The notes under the pieces: generated by a model
The model's database searches: none
What the model saw: only the letters and a program-made list of their open reading frames with translations
What the model was told of the DNA's origin: nothing
Program-made: the position numbers and the translations under genes
Shown: piece by piece, positions 8,381 to 15,606 of the stretch
How positions within the stretch are numbered: the first letter of the stretch is position 1
Layout of the letters: each line of letters starts with the position of its first letter
Assembly (NCBI RefSeq): GCF_000719345.1
Contig: NZ_JOFX01000007.1
Location: 147,075-211,074, forward strand
Direction of reading: 5' to 3'
DNA length: 64,000 nt
DNA from: Streptomyces sp. NRRL F-2664
Lineage (GTDB): Bacteria; Actinomycetota; Actinomycetes; Streptomycetales; Streptomycetaceae

Positions 8381-9331
8381 TCAGCGGTCCTCTTCGGCGG
8401 GCGGCTTCGGGGCGGAGAGGTCGACGACGTGGTCGGCGAACTTCTTCTCGATGCCGATGAGCCGCAGCTGGCGGTACAGGCTCTCGATGCCGAGCTGCTT
8501 CATGGTGAGTCCCTGCGGGGCCGAGTCGGCCTCGCCGCCCTCCTCGATGTTGAGGGCGATCGGCGCGGCGAGCTCGATGATCTCCCGGATGTCGTCGCCG
8601 TAGCCCTCCTGCACGCCCTGGCGCAGCGCGTGCAGACCGAAGCTGACGTGCCGGGACTCGTCGCGGCACATCGCGGTGAAGCCGGCCTTCACCCCGGCGA
8701 GCAGCGGCACGCCGTGCAGGGAGTTGACGATGGCGCGCTGTCCGACGAGGGCCAGGACGCCTTCGGTGATCAGGTGGAAGAGCGCCACGGCGCGCAGCCA
8801 GCGGCGGTAGTCCGAGGGGTGCTGCTGCAGCTCCCTGATGACCTCGGTCTCGACGCGGCTCAGCTCCTGGTGGGCCGGCGTGACCATGTTCCACGCCTGC
8901 ACCAGCATCCGCCCGGGGTCGGGGTCCAGGCCGAGGACCTCCTCGCCGAGGCGCAGCATCAGCTGCGTGTGGCGGGTCTCGTCGGCGATCTGCGTACCGA
9001 GGTAGAGGTGGTCGCGCTCCTCCGGAGCTCCCGTGAGGATCGGGCCCAGCAGGTCGAGGCCGGTGTACTCGCCGATGATGAAGGTGGCGATGGACTCCTC
9101 GATCATCTTGCGCGCGGCCTTGGGGAGCCGCTTGTCGAAGTCCTCGCGGTCCGGCCCCAGTTCGATGGCCCGGGCCGACCACTGCTGCTTCTCCCAGCGC
9201 TCGTAGAGAGCCTGTGGCTGTGGCTGCTGTTCGGTGACGAGGTCGGCGTGCCGGAGGACGTCCCGCAGGGGGAGCTTCGGCATCTCGGCGAGGGAGGCGT
9301 CATCGAGTAACAGTGTGCTCCAGCGCGGCAT
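8381..9331 (-). CDS. Ribonucleotide-reductase R2-like di-iron oxidase
   Basis: 316 residues from ATG 9331, which has GGAGGG 5 nt upstream; a longer in-frame start at 9412 lacks a good RBS. Carboxylate/His metal ligands typical of R2/ferritin-like proteins are visible in order: MIEESIATF, ADETRHTQ, ITEGVLALV and DESRHVSFG. No R1 partner is nearby, so a role in nucleotide reduction is unlikely. R2-like ligand-binding oxidases and related di-iron enzymes oxidise C-H or N-H bonds, and here the first gene of an oxidase-ACP-P450 operon suggests acyl-chain oxidation. Codon 8 (9308-9310 on the plus strand) is TTA, a second possible bldA target. The exact reaction is unknown. Confidence 0.75.
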   Translation of the reverse strand: MPRWSTLLLDDASLAEMPKLPLRDVLRHADLVTEQQPQPQALYERWEKQQWSARAIELGPDREDFDKRLPKAARKMIEESIATFIIGEYTGLDLLGPILTGAPEERDHLYLGTQIADETRHTQLMLRLGEEVLGLDPDPGRMLVQAWNMVTPAHQELSRVETEVIRELQQHPSDYRRWLRAVALFHLITEGVLALVGQRAIVNSLHGVPLLAGVKAGFTAMCRDESRHVSFGLHALRQGVQEGYGDDIREIIELAAPIALNIEEGGEADSAPQGLTMKQLGIESLYRQLRLIGIEKKFADHVVDLSAPKPPAEEDR

Positions 9332-9577
9332 ATCAACCCTCCATGACTCTTGAGTCAAGTCCATGACTATCCATGAAGTCGACAGTGAACAGCACGCACG
9401 GCCCCTCGTCAACGCGAAGGGTTGCTGGTAGGGCTCGCCCGGAGAATCGCTCAGTCATATTTCTTGACTCGTGGGTCGAGAGTGTGTCAATGTTTGGTCA
9501 TCAGCCCGGCAGGCAGCCCCGACAGGCCCTCGCCGGACGGCTGTTGATGCTCACCACAGTCAGGGAGGGAGGCGGAC
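9332..9577. promoter_or_regulatory. Divergent control region with phased TGACT/TTGAC motifs
   Basis: This 246-nt region separates the leftward oxidase-ACP-P450 unit from the rightward KS-LanKC unit. Plus-strand ATGACTC (9343) and ATGACTA (9363) flank GAGTCAA (9352), and CTTGAGTCAAG (9349-9359) is an odd-centred palindrome. Near the KS side are CAGTCAT (9452), TTGACTC (9464) and minus-strand TTGACAC and ATGACCA (9484-9501). The motifs match those at 1094-1131 and 19045-19068, so one cluster regulator may act on both units. No convincing -10 box was found. Confidence 0.45.
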
Positions 9578-10903
9578 ATGGCGCAGACACGGGCTCGTTC
9601 CCGGGAACACGGCGTGGTCATCACCGGCAGCGGTGTCGTCTCCCCCATCGGCTGCACCACCGAGGAGTTCTGGGCCTCGGCCAGGGCCGGCCGCAGCGGG
9701 ATCCGCACCATCACCCGCTACGACGCCGCCACCCTTCCGACGCGGTTCGCCGGCGAGGTCGTGGACTTCGACCCGAAGCCGTACATGCCCAACAAGCAGG
9801 GCCGCCGCCTCGACCGGTACGCCCAGTTCGCCCTCGCCGCCGCCCTCCAGGCGGTGCGGCAGGCCGGACTGGACGTCGACGCCGAACGCGCCACCCGCAC
9901 CGCCGTCCTGGTGGGCTCCGGCTACGGTCCGGGCCAGCTCATGCAGGCGGCCGTCCACGACCTGCGCGACCACGGACGGCGCCGGATGACCCCCTACCTC
10001 GCCTCCAGCGGCTCGCTGGACAGCGCGGCGGGCGAGATCGCCGCCCGGCTCGGTGCGCGGGGCCCCTCCGGTGCCACCGCCACCGCCTGCGCGACCGGCG
10101 CCACCTGCATCGGCGACGCCCTGCGCATGATCCGCCACGGCTACGCGGACGTCGTCATCGCCGGCGGAGCCGACGACGCCGTCAACCCCCTCGACCTCGG
10201 CGCGGCCGCCAACGCCGGTGCGCTCTCCCGCCGCGACGACGAACCCGGCCGGGCCAGCCGCCCCTTCGACCGCGCCCGGGACGGGTTCGTCATGGGCGCC
10301 GGCGCCGGCATCGTCGTCCTGGAATCCGCCGAACACGCCCACCGCCGCGGCGCCACCGTTCTGGCCGAACTGGCCGGCTACGGCGCCACCACCGACGCCT
10401 ACCACTCCACCCACCCCCACCCCGAGGGACTGGCCGCCCGTCAGGCCATGACGGACGCCCTGGACGACGCGGGCGTACGGCCCGAGGAGATCGACCACAT
10501 CTCCGCCCACGGCACCGGCACCCAGCTCAACGACCGCATCGAGAGCGCCTCGATCCGCGCCGTCTTCGGGCGCCACGCCCTGCGCGTCCCGATCAGCTCG
10601 CTCAAGTCGATGACCGGTCACATGATCGGCGCCGCCGGAGCGGTCGAGCTGATCGCCGCGCTCCACACGATCCGCGACGGGATCGTGCCGCCGACCGTGA
10701 ACTGCGACGACCCGGAGGACACGGAACTGGACTACGTGCCGCACACCGCGCGTCCCCACGCCGTGCGCACCGTGCTCAGCAACTCCTTCGGATTCGGCGG
10801 ACACAACGCCGTACTCGTCCTGCGCGCCCCGTCCGGGGGCGCCCCGCAGCCGTCACTGTCCCCGTCCCCGTCCGAGCCGGAGCCCCAGGGAGGGAAGCGA
10901 TGA
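9578..10903 (+). CDS. Beta-ketoacyl-ACP synthase (FabF-like, KS1)
   Basis: 441-residue elongating ketosynthase. The Cys-His-His triad is complete: Cys171 in TACATGATC, His311 in HGTGTQLND and His348 in KSMTGHMIGAAGAV; the C-terminus has the NSFGFGGHNAV signature. The start follows GGGAGGGAGG. It catalyses decarboxylative Claisen condensation on ACP-bound chains. It is the first gene of the 9578-17102 unit and overlaps the lanthipeptide synthetase by ATGA, so acyl-chain and peptide machinery are translationally coupled. It carries a Ser/Pro-rich C-terminal tail of about 20 residues. Confidence 0.93.
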   Translation: MAQTRARSREHGVVITGSGVVSPIGCTTEEFWASARAGRSGIRTITRYDAATLPTRFAGEVVDFDPKPYMPNKQGRRLDRYAQFALAAALQAVRQAGLDVDAERATRTAVLVGSGYGPGQLMQAAVHDLRDHGRRRMTPYLASSGSLDSAAGEIAARLGARGPSGATATACATGATCIGDALRMIRHGYADVVIAGGADDAVNPLDLGAAANAGALSRRDDEPGRASRPFDRARDGFVMGAGAGIVVLESAEHAHRRGATVLAELAGYGATTDAYHSTHPHPEGLAARQAMTDALDDAGVRPEEIDHISAHGTGTQLNDRIESASIRAVFGRHALRVPISSLKSMTGHMIGAAGAVELIAALHTIRDGIVPPTVNCDDPEDTELDYVPHTARPHAVRTVLSNSFGFGGHNAVLVLRAPSGGAPQPSLSPSPSEPEPQGGKR

Positions 10904-13524
10904 CCAGCACCAGGCCGCAGCCCGAGGAGTACTGCCAGGCCGACCGCGTCTTCTACGACATCGCCGGCCGCCACAGCGAGGACGACACCTCCTGGTTCGC
11001 CCAGACCGGCGCCCCGGCCCACGAGGGCTTCGAGCGCCGCGAGATGGACGTGTGGATCGTGCACACGCCGATCGGCCACGCCATGCCGCAGCAGGGCTGG
11101 AAGATCCACATCTCCGGCCTCCCGGACAACGCCCGCCGCATCGTCGACGCCGCGTGGGACTACTGCACCCGCGAGGGACTGCCGTTCAAGTTCCTGCGCA
11201 GCGTCGACGTCCTGACCACCCACAGCCTCAAGTACGCACCCCGCTCCTCCAGCGGCAAGCTGGTCACCATCTACCCGAGCGACGAGCAGCAGCTGCGCCG
11301 CGCCCTGGAGGACCTGGGCACCCTCCTCGACGGTGAGGCGGGTCCGTACATCCTCACCGACCTGCGCTGGAACGCCGGACCGCTGCACGTGCGCTACGGC
11401 GGCTTCGTCGCCCGCTGGTGCACCGACGAGGACGGCTCCCCCGTCGCGGCGATCGAACGCCCCGACGGCACCCTGGTCCCCGACCGGCGCCGTCCCGTGT
11501 TCGAGGTGCCCGAGTGGATCGAGCTGCCCTCCTTCCTGGCCGAACAGCTCGCGGCCCGCGAGGCGAGCGGCTCCGCCGCCGACTTCCCCTACCGCGTCGA
11601 GCGGGCCCTGCACTTCTCCAACGGCGGCGGCGTCTACCTGGCGACGGACGCCGAAGGCCGCCAGGTCGTCCTCAAGGAGGGCCGCCCCCACGCGGGCCTC
11701 GACGGCCGCGGCCGGGACGCGGTGACCCGCCTGGCCCGGGAGCGCCGGGCCATGGAACACCTCGCCGGCATCCCCGGCATCCCCGCCCTGTACGAGCACC
11801 GCGTCGTGTGGGAGCACCACTTCCTCGCCGTCCAGCACCTGGAGGGCGACACGCTGCAGGGCTGGCTGGCCCGGCACTACCCGCTGACCAAGGCCGGTCC
11901 GTCCGACAAGGAACTCGCCGCCTACGCCCGCCGGGCGCAGGCCGTCGCCGACCGCATCGACCGGCTCGTCGCCGAGGTGCACGCCCGCGGCATGGTCTTC
12001 GGCGACCTGCACCCGGCGAACATCCTCGTCGACGACGAGGACCGCGTCGCGCTGGTCGACTTCGAACTCGCCGTCCCCGTCGAGGAGGCCGACCGGCTCG
12101 GCCTGGGCCACCCCGGCTTCGCCGGAGCCGGACGCACCGGCTTCGCCATCGACCGGCACGCCCTGGCCGCCCTGCGCCTGTGGCTGCTGTTCCCGCTCAC
12201 CGGGCTGGCCGAGCTCGACCCGGGACGCGGCGTGCGCCAGGCCGACATCGCCGAGCGGCGGTTCGCCCTGCCCGCCGGCACCCTGGACGCCGTACGCCGC
12301 GAACTGGCCCCCACCGAGCAGGCCCTCGACCGGGTGCCGCCCGTGCTCCGAGAGAGGCCGGGCGTCGACCTGGACGAGGCCCGGCCCGACTGGGCCTCGG
12401 TACGCAAGTCCCTGGCGGAAGCCGTCCTGCTCTCGGCCACCCCCGACCGCGAGGACCGGCTCTTCCCCGGCGACGTCCGGCAGTTCCTCACCGACGGGCT
12501 GAACCTCGCCCACGGTGCGGCAGGCGTCCTGTGGGCCCTGCACACCAGCGGCGCGGGGCGTTTCCCCGAGCACGAGGAGTGGCTGCTCGCGGCCGCCGAC
12601 CGGCGACCGCCGTCCCGGCCGGGCCTCTACGACGGGGCGCACGGAGTCGCCCACGTCCTGCGGGAGTTCGGCCACCGGAACGCGGCCGAGGCACTGCTGG
12701 ACCGCTGTGCCCCGGCCGTCGCAGCGCTGAGCGACCTGAGCCTGCAGCGCGGCACGGCCGGCATCGGCCTGGACCTGCTGGACGCCGCCGCCCGCACGGG
12801 CCGCGACGACCACCGGCGCCGCGCCCTGGACCTGGCCGACCGGATGGCCGCCGCGATCGCCCTGGGCACCGCCCCCGGCATCGCCGCCGGCCCCGGCCGC
12901 GGCAGTCGGGCCGGGCTGCTGCGCGGCTGGTCCGGACCCGCCCTGTTCTTCCTCCGGCTGTACGAGGACACGGCGGACGCCGCCCACCTCGACCTGGCGG
13001 TCCGGGCCCTCCACCACGACCTCGACCTGTGCGGGGCCGCCGAGGACGGCTCCCTCCAGGTGGACGGCGGGTTCCGGCTGCTGCCGTACCTGGAGGTGGG
13101 CAGCGCGGGCATCGCCCTGGTGGCCGACCAGGTCCTCGCCCACCGCCCGGACGCCCGACTGGCACAGGCGCTGCCGCTGCTGGTGCGGGCCGCCGAGCCG
13201 GAGTTCACCGTCGAGCCGCACCTGTTCGGCGGCCGGGCCGGCCTGCTGGCGACCCTCGCGTGCCTGCGCACCGGCGCCGCCGGAACGGCACCCGCGACGG
13301 CCGTGGCGCGACACCTGTCGCGACTGCACTGGCACGCGCTGTCCTACCGCGGCCACCTCGCCTTCCCCGGCGAGCAGTTGCGCCGGATCTCGATGGACCT
13401 GGCCACCGGCGGCCCCGGCATCCTGCTGGCCCTCACCGCGGCACTGGACGGACGGCGGGACTTCCTGCCCTTCCTGGCGCCGCGCACGGACCGCCCCACC
13501 GGCGTGGACCACCACGCCCCCTGA
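10900..13524 (+). CDS. Class III lanthipeptide synthetase (LanKC)
   Basis: 874-residue trifunctional enzyme. Residues 1-220 form the phosphoSer/Thr lyase domain, including the characteristic RSSSGKLVTIYP segment. Residues 235-500 are a Ser/Thr kinase-like domain with glycine loop SNGGGVY, Lys259, catalytic Asp369 in GDLHPANIL and metal-binding Asp387 in DFE rather than DFG. Residues 500-874 are a LanC-like cyclase with GTAGIG, GWSGPAL and FGGRAGLL repeats but without the Cys-Cys-His zinc ligands, which separates class III from class IV. It phosphorylates and eliminates core Ser/Thr and forms labionin or lanthionine rings. Its precursor gene follows 65 nt downstream. The start ATG overlaps the KS1 stop. 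Confidence 0.95.
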   Translation: MTSTRPQPEEYCQADRVFYDIAGRHSEDDTSWFAQTGAPAHEGFERREMDVWIVHTPIGHAMPQQGWKIHISGLPDNARRIVDAAWDYCTREGLPFKFLRSVDVLTTHSLKYAPRSSSGKLVTIYPSDEQQLRRALEDLGTLLDGEAGPYILTDLRWNAGPLHVRYGGFVARWCTDEDGSPVAAIERPDGTLVPDRRRPVFEVPEWIELPSFLAEQLAAREASGSAADFPYRVERALHFSNGGGVYLATDAEGRQVVLKEGRPHAGLDGRGRDAVTRLARERRAMEHLAGIPGIPALYEHRVVWEHHFLAVQHLEGDTLQGWLARHYPLTKAGPSDKELAAYARRAQAVADRIDRLVAEVHARGMVFGDLHPANILVDDEDRVALVDFELAVPVEEADRLGLGHPGFAGAGRTGFAIDRHALAALRLWLLFPLTGLAELDPGRGVRQADIAERRFALPAGTLDAVRRELAPTEQALDRVPPVLRERPGVDLDEARPDWASVRKSLAEAVLLSATPDREDRLFPGDVRQFLTDGLNLAHGAAGVLWALHTSGAGRFPEHEEWLLAAADRRPPSRPGLYDGAHGVAHVLREFGHRNAAEALLDRCAPAVAALSDLSLQRGTAGIGLDLLDAAARTGRDDHRRRALDLADRMAAAIALGTAPGIAAGPGRGSRAGLLRGWSGPALFFLRLYEDTADAAHLDLAVRALHHDLDLCGAAEDGSLQVDGGFRLLPYLEVGSAGIALVADQVLAHRPDARLAQALPLLVRAAEPEFTVEPHLFGGRAGLLATLACLRTGAAGTAPATAVARHLSRLHWHALSYRGHLAFPGEQLRRISMDLATGGPGILLALTAALDGRRDFLPFLAPRTDRPTGVDHHAP

Positions 13525-13589
13525 GTTCCGGACGGCACCCGCCGACCGGTCGTCCACTGACCCCGACACATCGGAGAGGAGGAAACACC

Positions 13590-13676
13590 ATGTCGATCGT
13601 TCTCGACCTGCAGGGCCTTGAGGTCCCCGCCGAGGAGACCACGCGCGTCGCCAGCACCGCCAGCAACCACTGCTGA
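13590..13676 (+). CDS. Lanthipeptide precursor, 28 residues
   Basis: Short ORF with a strong RBS (GGAGAGGAGG, 7 nt before ATG). The leader contains Leu5-Asp6-Leu7-Gln8, the class III leader helix motif recognised by LanKC enzymes. The C-terminus reads V-A-S-T-A-S-N-H-C, so Ser22, Ser25 and Cys28 form the SxxSxxC pattern that gives labionin, or avionin if Cys is oxidatively decarboxylated. Thr17, Thr18 and Thr23 are further dehydration sites. Leader and core share only 28 residues, so the mature peptide may be 8-12 residues, like the short peptides of lipolanthines and goadvionin. It lies after, rather than before, its synthetase gene. Confidence 0.9.
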   Translation: MSIVLDLQGLEVPAEETTRVASTASNHC

Positions 13677-13688
13677 ACGGGCTGAGCA

Positions 13689-13724
13689 GCTCCGGGTCCC
13701 GCCCTTCGGGGCGGGCCCCGGAGC
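13689..13724 (+). terminator. Hairpin with TTCG loop after the precursor gene
   Basis: 16-bp stem with one mismatch (13689-13704 with 13709-13724), closed by C(TTCG)G, an exceptionally stable tetraloop in RNA. It starts 12 nt after the precursor stop. It could be a partial terminator or a 3' stabiliser that raises precursor mRNA over the downstream fabI-ureohydrolase-ligase genes. Confidence 0.7.
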
Positions 13725-13805
13725 TCGTCCATTTCCGCGCGTCACGCGCGTTGTGCGCGCCGGACCGACCCGGCGCCCCCGAAGGACCGTGAGGGAGAGA
13801 CCCGG

Positions 13806-14576
13806 ATGAGCGGCCTGCTCGACGGCAAGAGACTCGTCATCACCGGTGTGATCACCGAGAGTTCGATCGCGTACGCGGTGGCCCGCCTCGCCCAGCAGGA
13901 GGGCGCGCGGATCGTCCTCACCGCGTACGGCCGCACCTCGCTGGTGCAGCGGCTCGCCCGCCGACTGCCCCACGAACCGCCGGTCGTGGAACTCGACGTC
14001 ACCGCGCCCGACCAGCTGGCCACCCTCGCCGACCGCGTCGGCGAGCACCTCGACGGCGTCGACGGTGTGCTGCACTCCATCGCGCACGCCCCGGCCGCAT
14101 GCCTCGACGGCGGCTTCATGACCGCCGGATGGCCCGACGTCTCCGCCGCCCTGCACACCTCCACGTACTCCCTCCAGGCCCTCGTGGTGGCCTGCCGGCC
14201 CCTGCTCCGCCCCGGTGCGTCCGTCGTCGGCGTCGACTTCGACGCCTCCCGCGCCTGGCCCGGCTACGACTGGATGGGCGTGGCCAAGGCGGGGCTGGAG
14301 GCGTGCAGCCGCTACCTCGCCCGCGAGCTGGGACCCGACGGCACGAGGGTCAACCTGGTCGCGGCCGGCCCCGTGCGCACCCTGGCCGCCCGCGGCATCG
14401 GCGGCGACGCTCCCGCCTTCGAGACCGACTGGGCGGCCCGCGCCCCTCTCGGCTGGGACCCCGCCGACGCGACCCCCGTCGCCCGTACCTGCCTGGCCCT
14501 GCTGTCCGACTGGCTCCCCGCCACCACGGGAGAGATCGTCCACGCGGACGGCGGCCACCACATGATCGGAAGCTGA
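13806..14576 (+). CDS. Enoyl-ACP reductase, FabI/InhA-like
   Basis: 256-residue short-chain dehydrogenase fold of the FabI branch. The N-terminal GVITESSIAYAVA matches the FabI nucleotide-binding loop. The catalytic Tyr and Lys are in the FabI arrangement Y(x6)K (Tyr154, Met157, Lys161). The C-terminus has TGEIVHADGGHHMIG, the usual FabI ending. It reduces the trans-2-enoyl thioester with NAD(P)H, implying a saturated chain or segment. Dedicated copies in clusters can also give insensitivity to FabI-directed inhibitors, a secondary possibility. GGGAGAGAC precedes the start; the ureohydrolase GTG begins one base after its stop. Confidence 0.88.
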   Translation: MSGLLDGKRLVITGVITESSIAYAVARLAQQEGARIVLTAYGRTSLVQRLARRLPHEPPVVELDVTAPDQLATLADRVGEHLDGVDGVLHSIAHAPAACLDGGFMTAGWPDVSAALHTSTYSLQALVVACRPLLRPGASVVGVDFDASRAWPGYDWMGVAKAGLEACSRYLARELGPDGTRVNLVAAGPVRTLAARGIGGDAPAFETDWAARAPLGWDPADATPVARTCLALLSDWLPATTGEIVHADGGHHMIGS

Positions 14577-14577
14577 C

Positions 14578-15606
14578 GTGCAGCACCTGGGATCCGCCCA
14601 CGGGCCCGACATCACCTTCCTCGGCGTCCCGCGGCTCGACCTGTCCGACCCGCCCGAGGACGCCGACGTGGTCATCCTCGGCGCCCCCTTCGACGGCGGC
14701 ACCTCGCACCGGCCCGGCGCCCGCTTCGGCCCGTCCGCGATGCGCCAGGCCTGCTACCTGCCGCAGAACGGCGCCCGCCGCAGCCTGGCCATGGGCGTGG
14801 ACCCGCTCACCGAACTGAAGGTCTACGACGCCGGGGACGTGCCCTGCTACTCCGGCGACATCGCGCAGAGCATCCGCAGCATCGAGCGGGCGGTGCGGAT
14901 GACGGCCGGGCTCGGCGCGATCCCCGTCGTGCTCGGCGGCGACCACACCATCGCGCTCCCCGACATGCGCGGGCTGGCGCGCCACCACGGCTTCGGGCGC
15001 ATCGCGATGCTGCACTTCGACGCCCACGCCGACACCGGCGAGGTGGAGGACGGCCCGCTGTACGGCCACGGCAAACCGATGCGGCAGCTCATCGAGTCGG
15101 GCGCGGTGCGCGGCGACCGCTTCCTGCAGATCGGGCTGCGCGGCTACTGGCCCGGCCCGCAGACGCTGCGCTGGATGGCCGGCGAGGGCATGCGCTCGTA
15201 CGAGATGTCCGAGATCACCGCGCGCGGGCTGCAGACCTGCCTCACCGAGGCCTTCGCCGTCGCCATGGACGACTGCGACGGGGTGTTCCTGTCGGTGGAC
15301 GTGGACGTCGTCGACCCCGGCCAGGCGCCGGGCACCGGCACACCCGAGCCGGGCGGACTGACCTCCCGCGAACTGCTGGACTCGGTGCGCCGGATCGCCT
15401 ACGAACTTCCCGTGGTCGGCGTCGAGGTCGTCGAGGTGGCACCCCCCTACGACCACGCCGACATCACCGCCTACCTGGGCAACCGGGTGGTCCTGGAGGC
15501 GCTCTCCGGCATCGCCCGCCGCCGCCGCGACCAGGCCCTGGGCACGCACTGGGACCCGCGCACCCCGCTGCTGGAACGGGAAACGCAGGAAGGAGCACAG
15601 CGGTGA
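14578..15606 (+). CDS. Ureohydrolase family protein (agmatinase/guanidinobutyrase-like)
   Basis: 342 residues starting at GTG 14578. All binuclear-manganese ligands of the arginase/agmatinase family are present: His123 in GGDHT, Asp148-His150-Asp152 in DAHAD, and Asp241-Asp243 in SVDVDVVDP. The family hydrolyses a guanidino group to an amine plus urea. Primary arginine or agmatine use would not explain its place between enoyl reductase and acyl ligase genes. Amidinohydrolases are known in polyketide pathways where a guanidino-acyl starter is later trimmed to an amine, so a guanidinoacyl chain is the preferred substrate here (inference). Its stop overlaps the ligase GTG (GTGA). Confidence 0.85.
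   Translation: MQHLGSAHGPDITFLGVPRLDLSDPPEDADVVILGAPFDGGTSHRPGARFGPSAMRQACYLPQNGARRSLAMGVDPLTELKVYDAGDVPCYSGDIAQSIRSIERAVRMTAGLGAIPVVLGGDHTIALPDMRGLARHHGFGRIAMLHFDAHADTGEVEDGPLYGHGKPMRQLIESGAVRGDRFLQIGLRGYWPGPQTLRWMAGEGMRSYEMSEITARGLQTCLTEAFAVAMDDCDGVFLSVDVDVVDPGQAPGTGTPEPGGLTSRELLDSVRRIAYELPVVGVEVVEVAPPYDHADITAYLGNRVVLEALSGIARRRRDQALGTHWDPRTPLLERETQEGAQR

Noticed and set aside
8381..9331. Class Ib ribonucleotide reductase beta subunit
   Set aside because: No alpha subunit, NrdI or NrdR box nearby, and the gene is inside a biosynthetic operon with an ACP; an oxidase role fits better.
9373..10899. N-terminal extension of LanKC to position 9373
   Set aside because: The extension is an Arg/Pro-rich shadow of KS1; the true start is ATG 10900 with ATGA overlap.
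10732..13569. 945-residue minus-strand open frame
   Set aside because: Antisense to LanKC, which has clear lyase, kinase and cyclase motifs; the antisense frame shows no family signature.
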